Source of the DNA: Beijerinckiaceae bacterium
GTDB lineage: Bacteria > Pseudomonadota > Alphaproteobacteria > Rhizobiales > Beijerinckiaceae
Assembly (NCBI GenBank): GCA_027311205.1
Contig: DAICZI010000016.1
Location: 1-12,017 of the forward strand
Direction: 5' to 3'
DNA length: 12,017 nt
The translations under genes and the position numbers were made by a program. Below the pieces are notes generated by a model. The model worked only from the letters and a program-made list of their open reading frames with translations. It was not told the DNA's origin and ran no database searches. Shown here piece after piece: positions 5,911 through 12,017 of the stretch (its first letter is position 1; every line of letters begins with the position of its first letter).

Positions 5911-8900
5911 TCACGCGGCAGAATGATCAGGGTTGATTGCCGGTGCCTCGACATAAGGCGCGGTGCCCTGCTTCGGCTTGTCGCCGCGCAGCACGATATA
6001 GATGGCCGGGATCACCAGAACCGTCAACGCTGTCGACGAGGCAAGGCCAAACAGCAGCGAGATCGCCAGACCCTGGAAGATCGGGTCGGTCAGGATCATC
6101 ACCGCGCCGATCATCGCGGCGATCGCCGTCAGCAGGATGGGCTTGAAGCGGATGGCTCCGGCCTCCAGCAGCGTGTCGATCAGCGGACGGTTGGGATCGC
6201 GCGTGTTGCGGATGAAGTCCACCAGCAGGATCGAGTTGCGCACGATGATGCCAGCCAGCGCGATAAAGCCGATCATCGAGGTCGCGGTGAAGGGCGCATC
6301 AAACAGCCAGTGGCCTAACATGATGCCGATGAAGGTCAGCGGCACCGGCGTCAAAATGACCAGCGGCAGCTTGAACGAGCCAAATTGCGCGACCACCAGC
6401 ACATAAATGCCAATCAGGGCCACCATGAAGGCCGCGCCCATGTCGCGGAAAGTCACCCACGTCACTTCCCATTCGCCATCCCACAGCAATACCGGCTTGG
6501 CTTCGTCATTGGGTCGTCCGTGCAGCGTGATTTCGGGCTTGGGCAGGTTGCCCCAATCAGCCTTGGCGATGGCCTTGTCCACCGCCAGCATGCCGTAAAT
6601 TGGTGCTTCATAGGCACCAGCCATCTCGCCCGTGATCATTTCCGCCGAGCGGCCATTGTGGCGGAAAATGGGGTAGGATGCCATTTCATGGCTGACGTTG
6701 ACCAAATCTCCCAATTCGACCACCGTGCGGTTGCCGGGCAAAGTATTGGCCGGCACCGGAGTCGCCAGGGAATATTGATCCACCACCTGACGGTTTTTGG
6801 GCATGGTGATGCGGATCGGGATCGGCTGCTGGCCCTTGCCGCGGTGTGAATAGCCCACCGGCACGCCCTGATCGAGATCGCCGATCGTGGCATAAACGTC
6901 GCCTTGCTCGACGCCGTAATATTCCAGATTGTCCTGGTTGATGGACATGCGCACCCGCGTCGGCCGCGTGCCGTAACTGTCATCAACATCGACAATATAG
7001 GGCACACTCTCGAAAGCCTGGCGTACTTTGGCGGCAACGGCGCGGCGGATCTTGGCCGTGGGGCCATAGATTTCGGCAATCATGGTTGCAAGAACCGGCG
7101 GACCGGGCGGCTGCTCCACAAGTTTCAGGGCCGCGCCGGGCGGCAAATGCAGCGCCTTGAGGCGGTTGCGCATCGCCAGCGCGATGGTGTGGCTGGCGCG
7201 CGAGCGGGCGTCCTTCGGCAGGAGATTGATCGACACATCACCCTGCTGCGGCTCGTTGCGCAAATAATAGTGGCGAACCAGTCCGTTGAAATCAAAGGGT
7301 GCTGCCGTTCCGGCATAGGTCTGGAACGAGGTCACTTCCTTCACAGGTGCCAGCAGGTCGACAATCTGCTGCAATTTCCGGTTGGTGTCTTCCACCGAGG
7401 CACCGCGCGGCAGATCGAGCACGACTTGCAGATGGCTCTTGTTGTCAAAGGGTAGCAGTTTGACCGTGACCTGCTCGGTGTAAAACATCATCATCGAGCC
7501 AAGCGTCGCAATCCCGACTAAAATCAGGAAAATCAGGGACCGCTTGCGCGACACCAGAATGGGTCTGGCGATGCGCACGTAGCCGCGCGCCAGCCAGGAT
7601 TGCGCGTTGTCGTGGCCATGGCCGTGCCCCGATGCTTGCTTGCCGGAGAATTTGACCAGCAGCCAGGGCGTCAGCACCACCGCGACAAAGAATGAAAACA
7701 GCATCGCCGCCGAGGCATTGGCTGGAATGGGGCTCATGTAAGGCCCCATCATCCCGGACACGAACAGCATCGGCAGCAGCGCCACCACCACGGTCAAGGT
7801 TGCCACAATGGTCGGGTTGCCAACCTCTGCCACGGCCTCGACCGCCGCGTCGATCCGCGAGCGGTCATCATCCATCGCCCAATGGCGGGTGATATTTTCG
7901 ATCACCACAATGGCGTCGTCGACCAGGATACCGATGGAAAAGATCAGGGCGAACAGACTGACGCGGTTCAGCGTGTAACCCATCAGCTTCGAGGCAAACA
8001 GCGTCAGCAGAATCGTCGTTGGAATGACGATGGCCACCACAAGGGCTGGTCGCACACCGATGGTAAAGCCGACCAGCAGCACAATCGAAATGGTGGCGAT
8101 GGCCAGATGCAGCAAAAGCTCATTGGCTTTGGCATTGGCCGAATCGCCATAATTGCGCGTGATGGTCATTTTCACATCGCGCGGGAACATCTCGCCGCGC
8201 AATTGCTTCAGGCGGGCTGTGATGCTCTCGGCGATCACCACGGCATTGGTGCCTGGTCGTTTGGCAATGGCCAGTGATACCGCAGGGTTGCGCTGGAGCT
8301 TGCCATTAACCATGCGCACATCGCTGACGTAGGTTTCCGCGCCATGCGTGGAGAGCGCGACCTTGGCGATATTGCGCACATAGACCGGGCGGCCGTTGCG
8401 GGTGGTGATCAGCAGATTGCGGATTGAGGTCAGCGATTGCAGCGTCTGGCCAGCGATCAGGTCATCCTGCTTGCCATCCCGGCGGACTTTCGCCGCGAGA
8501 AAGGCGCTGTTTGCCCCCTGAATCTTGGCTGTGAGCTGCTGCAGTGTCACGCCGTAGAGCATCAGCTTCTGCGGATCTGGCTCAATATGAATCTCTTCTG
8601 GCTGCTGGCCGACAATATAGGTCAGGCCGACATTATGCAGTTTGGAGATTTGCACCTGCAGTTCGCGCGCCAACTGGGTCAGGCTGTTTTCATTCCAGCG
8701 TCCGGCCGCCTTTTCGTCGGGTGTCAGGGTCACCACCACAATGGCAACATCATCAATGCCATGCACCACAATCATCGGCTGGGGAATGCCGACTGGCAGC
8801 TTGTCAAGATTGGCGCGCACTTTCTCGTTGACACGCACAAATGCGGAATCTTCGTTTGTGCCGACATCGAAGCGGGCGGTAACGAGGACGCGATCATCCT

Positions 8901-9168
8901 GCGTCTCGGAATAGACATGCTCGACGCCGGGAATGCTTTTGACGATGGTTTCAAGCGGCTCTGTCACCAGTTTGACCGCATCGCGAGCCTTCAGCCCGTT
9001 GGCCGGCACGCTGATGTCAACCATGGGCACGGAAATCTGCGGGTCTTCCTCACGCGGCAAGGTCACGAGTGCGAGCATGCCCACAGCAATGGCCGCGAGC
9101 AGAAACAGCGGGGTGAGCGGCGATGTGATGAACGCCCGCGTAAGCCGTCCGGCAAGTCCGAGATTCAT
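5911..9168 (-). CDS. RND-family efflux permease (AcrB/HAE-like)
   Basis: This is the inner-membrane permease of an RND tripartite pump, driven by proton influx. The 1085-residue protein has the usual two-fold layout: helix 1 at about 15-37, a large periplasmic domain to about 345, helices 2-6 to about 505, then helix 7 at about 543-562, a second periplasmic domain to about 905, and six terminal helices. The proton-relay pair is present as Asp417-Asp418 in GILVDDAIVVIEN, as in AcrB. The lysine of AcrB helix 10 is replaced by Arg977 in IIVRNSILLVDF. A short histidine run, GHGHGHD (514-520), sits in the loop between helices 6 and 7. The paired Asp argues for organic-compound export rather than CzcA-type metal export. 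The start is 2 bp after the MFP stop, so translation is probably coupled. Substrate unknown. Confidence 0.94.
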   Translation of the reverse strand: MNLGLAGRLTRAFITSPLTPLFLLAAIAVGMLALVTLPREEDPQISVPMVDISVPANGLKARDAVKLVTEPLETIVKSIPGVEHVYSETQDDRVLVTARFDVGTNEDSAFVRVNEKVRANLDKLPVGIPQPMIVVHGIDDVAIVVVTLTPDEKAAGRWNENSLTQLARELQVQISKLHNVGLTYIVGQQPEEIHIEPDPQKLMLYGVTLQQLTAKIQGANSAFLAAKVRRDGKQDDLIAGQTLQSLTSIRNLLITTRNGRPVYVRNIAKVALSTHGAETYVSDVRMVNGKLQRNPAVSLAIAKRPGTNAVVIAESITARLKQLRGEMFPRDVKMTITRNYGDSANAKANELLLHLAIATISIVLLVGFTIGVRPALVVAIVIPTTILLTLFASKLMGYTLNRVSLFALIFSIGILVDDAIVVIENITRHWAMDDDRSRIDAAVEAVAEVGNPTIVATLTVVVALLPMLFVSGMMGPYMSPIPANASAAMLFSFFVAVVLTPWLLVKFSGKQASGHGHGHDNAQSWLARGYVRIARPILVSRKRSLIFLILVGIATLGSMMMFYTEQVTVKLLPFDNKSHLQVVLDLPRGASVEDTNRKLQQIVDLLAPVKEVTSFQTYAGTAAPFDFNGLVRHYYLRNEPQQGDVSINLLPKDARSRASHTIALAMRNRLKALHLPPGAALKLVEQPPGPPVLATMIAEIYGPTAKIRRAVAAKVRQAFESVPYIVDVDDSYGTRPTRVRMSINQDNLEYYGVEQGDVYATIGDLDQGVPVGYSHRGKGQQPIPIRITMPKNRQVVDQYSLATPVPANTLPGNRTVVELGDLVNVSHEMASYPIFRHNGRSAEMITGEMAGAYEAPIYGMLAVDKAIAKADWGNLPKPEITLHGRPNDEAKPVLLWDGEWEVTWVTFRDMGAAFMVALIGIYVLVVAQFGSFKLPLVILTPVPLTFIGIMLGHWLFDAPFTATSMIGFIALAGIIVRNSILLVDFIRNTRDPNRPLIDTLLEAGAIRFKPILLTAIAAMIGAVMILTDPIFQGLAISLLFGLASSTALTVLVIPAIYIVLRGDKPKQGTAPYVEAPAINPDHSAA

Positions 9169-9170
9169 GA

Positions 9171-10265
9171 TTACAATCCCGATTTTTCAGACGAGGGCAA
9201 AATCACTTGGTCTCCCTCGTGGAGGCCGGTCAGAATTTCCCGTTCGGGACCATTGGGCCCCGCTACCTCTTCGCCGGGGATCACAGCCACCGCGATAACC
9301 GTGCCGGAGACGTTGATATGGACATAATCAATGCCATTCTTGAGCGAGATCGCGGCAGGTGGAACGGCGATAACCTGACTGGTTCCGATGGGCACCCACA
9401 CCAAGGTGCGCTCATTGACGAAATAGCTGCCAAGATTGGGCACACTGACATCGGCCACGACCCGGCCACCGCTGATTTCGGGATAGACTTTGACGATGGT
9501 TCCGGTGCCGACGCCCGTCAGATTCTGATCCACCCGCGACAGAACTCCGGGCGAGCCGATCAGCACCTTTGTGTCTTTGCGTATTCTGGGCGCCATGCGT
9601 TCGGGCAAGGACAGCCGGAGGTAATAAGGCCCGCTGGCAATGCGCGCGACGACCTCACCTGGCATGATCACCGAGCCGGCCGAAACCGGAACCGTCAGCA
9701 CACGGCCTTCGGCGGGGGCCAGCACAGCGCCTTCCGTTGCTGTCTGCTGAAGTACTTTCTGGTTGGCCTGCGCCACCGCAACCTGATTCTGGGCGACCTG
9801 AAGCTGGGTTTTGGATTGGTCGAATGTGGCCTGGGCACTGTTGCCGTGTTTCATCAACTCCTGAACGCGGTCAAACTGCTTTTGCGCATTGTCGAGCTGG
9901 GAGAGTGCTGCCTTGATTGTCGCGGCCGTCGCCTGGAGCTGCAAGGCAATTTTGGGATCGGTGACCAACGCGATCTGCTGGCCCTTTTTGACCAGACTGC
10001 CCTCGGTGACGGTCACGCTGGCAAGCGTGCCGCCGATGCGGGTGCGGGCCGGCAGCACGTTGCGGCTCTCGATCTGGCCGAAAACGGCCTTGAAGTCGGG
10101 AACGGCCAGCTTGTGAATCTGGAGATCGGCGGCCCATGCGCAAGACGGGCCCGAAAGTGCGCCAGGCAGCAGGGCGACCAACGCCAACGCCAGAACCGCA
10201 CGTGAAAACAAAATCTTGCGCATCATTGCTGCGTTGCTGATCATCCGGCGCATCGCTTGTTCCAT
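9171..10265 (-). CDS. RND efflux periplasmic adaptor (MFP)
   Basis: This is the membrane fusion protein partnering the RND permease directly downstream. The open frame encodes 364 residues. It has a signal peptide at about 15-45 with likely cleavage after AWA, and a lipoyl half with GGTLASVTVTEGSLVKKGQQI (78-98). A coiled-coil hairpin rich in Gln and Ala (about 105-172) follows, then the second lipoyl half (VLAPAEGRVLTVPV, 181-194) and a beta-barrel and membrane-proximal region. The single Cys42 does not sit in a lipobox, so it is probably a soluble periplasmic protein rather than a lipoprotein. The start is uncertain: ATGs at 10265, 10253, 10244, 10226 and 10223 are all possible and none has a strong ribosome binding site. 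The shortest two still leave a complete signal peptide. A hairpin upstream (10310-10331) separates it from the DUF2892 gene. Confidence 0.9.
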   Translation of the reverse strand: MEQAMRRMISNAAMMRKILFSRAVLALALVALLPGALSGPSCAWAADLQIHKLAVPDFKAVFGQIESRNVLPARTRIGGTLASVTVTEGSLVKKGQQIALVTDPKIALQLQATAATIKAALSQLDNAQKQFDRVQELMKHGNSAQATFDQSKTQLQVAQNQVAVAQANQKVLQQTATEGAVLAPAEGRVLTVPVSAGSVIMPGEVVARIASGPYYLRLSLPERMAPRIRKDTKVLIGSPGVLSRVDQNLTGVGTGTIVKVYPEISGGRVVADVSVPNLGSYFVNERTLVWVPIGTSQVIAVPPAAISLKNGIDYVHINVSGTVIAVAVIPGEEVAGPNGPEREILTGLHEGDQVILPSSEKSGL

Positions 10266-10297
10266 TACTTTTTGCTGCGGTATTTTGGCGGGTCGTC

Positions 10298-10331
10298 AAA
10301 AAGACGTGTGGCCCCGGCGCAAACCGGGGCC
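10298..10331 (-). terminator. GC-rich hairpin with T-run, terminator or attenuator
   Basis: A perfect 8-bp stem of only G and C (GGCCCCGG, loop of six, CCGGGGCC, at 10310-10331) lies 22 bp after the DUF2892 stop. On the minus strand it is followed, after seven bases, by TTTTT (10298-10302). The gap is longer than in a textbook terminator. The T-run also forms the loop of a small second hairpin (CGTC/GACG at 10294-10306). It could terminate partially and lower expression of the downstream efflux genes, or protect the SQR-DUF2892 message. The spacing keeps me from calling it a certain terminator. Confidence 0.55.
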
Positions 10332-10353
10332 GCTGGCACTGTGGCGTGTTGCG

Positions 10354-10557
10354 TTACGGGAACGCGCAGCCGCTCTTGCAGCCCAGTCGCTTGAAGATCA
10401 TGGCTGCAGGACAAAAGCCCGTGAAAGCCGCCTGCATCATGTTGAGGCCGGCAAAGGCCGCCAGCAGCAGCCAATAAGGCGATACCCAATATCCAAGGGC
10501 CAACGATAGCAGAACCACAAATCCCGCAAAGGCCATAACGGCGCGGTCGATAGACAT
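10354..10557 (-). CDS. DUF2892-family small inner-membrane protein
   Basis: The 67-residue product is a stand-alone DUF2892 (YgaP transmembrane-like) protein. In YgaP this domain is fused to a rhodanese and forms membrane helices; here the rhodanese is missing. Two hydrophobic helices are visible at about 8-26 and 28-46. The family hallmark TGFCPAAMIFKRLGCKSGC (46-64) follows, with Cys49, Cys60 and Cys64. The start at 10557 is set by a strong AAGGAG 8 nt upstream; the frame is open further back but overlaps the SQR gene. It lies 35 bp after SQR and is surely co-transcribed with it. Stand-alone DUF2892 genes are commonly found near sulfur-metabolism genes and rhodaneses. A role in handling reactive sulfur at the membrane is inferred, not shown. 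Confidence 0.88.
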   Translation of the reverse strand: MSIDRAVMAFAGFVVLLSLALGYWVSPYWLLLAAFAGLNMMQAAFTGFCPAAMIFKRLGCKSGCAFP

Positions 10558-10592
10558 GGTGTTTTCTCCTTCAGGTTGGATCATGAAGACAA

Positions 10593-11891
10593 TCATACAT
10601 TGGCAGATTTCTCGATGGTAATTTTCTTGAGCTTGTCGATGCCCAGCATCTTCAGGCTGAGGTTTTCGAAATATGTTTCGGCGTGACCACGACGAACCTT
10701 GCTCAGGAAGTATTTCTCGAAGCCAATTTTGGCCAGATGCACCCATTTGCCTTCCGATGACCAGTTGACATTGCGCGGCGGAATTTGCGGCTGGGCGATA
10801 AAGGCGATGCCGCTGTCGCCAAAATCGGCAAGGCAGATCGCATTCCAGGTCGCCACAGCATTGGCTTCGCGGCCCTTGAGCAGCGCGTCAATGTTGGCCG
10901 TTACGGCAGTTGACATGGATTCGATCATGAATCCGGTCTTGGGCACACCCACGGGAACAGCAGTCTTGCCCATCGGCGGGATCGCCACGCAGACACCCAG
11001 CGCAAAAACATTGGGATATTTCGGGTTGCGCTGATGCTTGTCCACCAGGATGAAGCCGCGTGGATTGGTCAGGCCTTCCAGGCCAAAAACTGCGGGGACG
11101 CCACGGAACGGCGGCAGAATCATCGACATGGCGAACGGCAGTTCATGCACCATCTTCACCGTGCCATCGAGATTGACCTCCTCGGCAAACATCTTGCCGG
11201 GTTCGACCTTGGTAATGCGAGCATTGGTGATCCATTTGATATGGCGGTCACGCATCCCGGATTCCAGCAAACCCTTGGTGTCGCCAACGCCATCAAGACC
11301 GAGATGGCCGACATAGGGCTCGGGCGAGATGAAGGTCATCGGGATTTGGTCGCGCACCTTCGCCCGGCGCAGGGCCGTGTCGAGGGTGAAGGCATATTCA
11401 TAGGCAGGGCCAAAGCACGAGGCCCCTTGCGCCGCGCCAACAATCACCGGGCCAGGGTTGGTCAGCAGCCGGTCAAAATTCGCCTTGGAACTCAGGGCAT
11501 GATCAACTTCGCACACTGAATCGGTGTTGCCATGGGGGCCGAGTCCCGGAATTTCATCGAATGCCAGATCAGGGCCGGTGGCGATGACCAGATAGTCATA
11601 ATCGACCGTTGAGCCATCATTGAGTTCAATCTGGTTCTTGTCGGGGTGCACGCGCTTGGCACCTTGATCCTTGAGGGTGATGCCGCGCTTGGCCATCACC
11701 GGCTTCAAGTCAACGGTAATATCCTTGCGCGAACGCCAGCCAACGGCGACCCAGGGGTTTGATGGTACGAAGGAATAGATCGACCCCTTGTTGACAACAG
11801 TCATCGTGTGGCCGCTGCCAAGCTTCTCTTTCAGTTCAAAAGCGACAATGGTTCCACCCAACCCCGCACCCAATACAGCAATTCTTGCCAT
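10593..11891 (-). CDS. sqr: Sulfide:quinone oxidoreductase (SQR)
   Basis: This is a 432-residue FAD flavoprotein that oxidises sulfide to polysulfide or sulfur and passes electrons to membrane quinone. It resembles the Acidithiobacillus ferrooxidans SQR, from my memory of that protein. Evidence: the FAD-binding GAGLGG (8-13) in VLGAGLGGTIVAFEL, the SFVPSNPWVAVGW block (40-52), IATGPDLAF (103-111) and the PPMGKTAVPVGVPKTGFMIE block (305-324). The three active-site cysteines are present: Cys127, Cys159 (in GASCFGPAYEY) and Cys353 (in WNAICLADFGD), close to 128, 160 and 356 in A. ferrooxidans. The C-terminal part (about 385-425) is amphipathic and should hold the enzyme on the membrane. The ATG at 11891 has a strong GAGGAG 7 nt upstream; an in-frame ATG at 11978 does not. 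It heads the minus-strand unit. Confidence 0.93.
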   Translation of the reverse strand: MARIAVLGAGLGGTIVAFELKEKLGSGHTMTVVNKGSIYSFVPSNPWVAVGWRSRKDITVDLKPVMAKRGITLKDQGAKRVHPDKNQIELNDGSTVDYDYLVIATGPDLAFDEIPGLGPHGNTDSVCEVDHALSSKANFDRLLTNPGPVIVGAAQGASCFGPAYEYAFTLDTALRRAKVRDQIPMTFISPEPYVGHLGLDGVGDTKGLLESGMRDRHIKWITNARITKVEPGKMFAEEVNLDGTVKMVHELPFAMSMILPPFRGVPAVFGLEGLTNPRGFILVDKHQRNPKYPNVFALGVCVAIPPMGKTAVPVGVPKTGFMIESMSTAVTANIDALLKGREANAVATWNAICLADFGDSGIAFIAQPQIPPRNVNWSSEGKWVHLAKIGFEKYFLSKVRRGHAETYFENLSLKMLGIDKLKKITIEKSANV

Positions 11892-12017
11892 GGCGTTTCT
11901 CCTCAATTTTTTGGTTTCTTGACAGCCAGCATAAAAACCATAGCGGGAAAATCCGGCATGGCCGAACGGCTCGATCAATCTAACAAAGCCGAAGCCATTG
12001 AATAGTGCGCAATGTAC
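11892..12017 (-). other. Leader region upstream of sqr
   Basis: These 126 bp precede sqr and must hold, or border, its promoter. A strong ribosome binding site (GAGGAG, 7 nt before the ATG) is followed upstream by an A/T-rich run. TATGCT, about 45 nt before the ATG, is a possible -10 box, but no matching -35 was found at the right distance. A GG-N10-GT arrangement resembling a sigma-54 site lacks the essential GC. No convincing regulator site was found, and the window ends before the upstream neighbour. Confidence 0.5.

Noticed and set aside
7256..7263. A third TTGCGCAA palindrome
   Set aside because: It is inside the RND coding sequence, single, and far from any promoter, so it is most likely chance.
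9207..10205. A 332-codon open frame on the plus strand over the MFP gene
   Set aside because: It mirrors the codon pattern of the MFP gene on the other strand. The translation is rich in Asp, Gly, His and Arg without domain structure.
11892..11978. Longer SQR start at 11978
   Set aside because: The ATG at 11891 has a strong GAGGAG at the correct distance and gives the FAD-binding strand at the N-terminus as in the family. The extra 29 residues have no family match.
11960..12000. Sigma-54 type promoter upstream of sqr
   Set aside because: The GG is present, but the required GC ten bases later reads GT and the flanking consensus is poor.

Overview
The window is chromosomal DNA of moderately high GC from an alphaproteobacterium, most likely of the order Hyphomicrobiales (Rhizobiales). 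This rests on the near-family-consensus LeuC and ribosomal protein L19, and on an L31 that lacks the zinc-binding cysteines. The genus cannot be read from the sequence. Eight complete protein genes, or nine if the uncertain left edge holds a partial gene, fill almost all of the 12 kb. I see no tRNA, rRNA, CRISPR array, insertion sequence or transposase.

Region 1 (1-2401, minus strand) is housekeeping: rpmE (L31), then rplS (L19), then leuC (large subunit of isopropylmalate isomerase). A perfect 8-bp hairpin followed by four Ts separates rplS from leuC, so the ribosomal and leucine genes are probably separate or only partly coupled units. A gene-poor stretch of about 320 bp (2402-2724) lies between rpmE and the divergent next unit.

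Region 2 (2725-5850, plus strand) is a compact three-gene drug-efflux operon: a MarR-family regulator, an EmrA-type periplasmic adaptor and an EmrB-type 14-helix MFS pump. The last two overlap by ATGA. Two copies of the 8-bp palindrome TTGCGCAA sit just upstream of marR, one on the proposed -35 box. They are the best operator candidates for autorepression.

Region 3 (5911-11891, minus strand) runs towards region 2. Its order of transcription is a sulfide:quinone oxidoreductase (SQR) resembling the Acidithiobacillus ferrooxidans enzyme with all three active-site cysteines, a 67-residue DUF2892 membrane protein, a periplasmic adaptor (MFP) and a 1085-residue RND permease. An 8-bp GC-only hairpin with a downstream T-run lies between the DUF2892 gene and the MFP gene, so the sulfide half and the efflux half may be expressed at different levels. 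No outer-membrane TolC-like gene is present.

The most interesting feature is the tight joining of a sulfide-oxidising enzyme to an RND efflux pair through a small cysteine-bearing membrane protein. This suggests a sulfide or sulfur-stress module in which oxidation products or an associated toxic compound might be exported. That function is inference. The proteins belong to known families, and I found no clearly unprecedented system.
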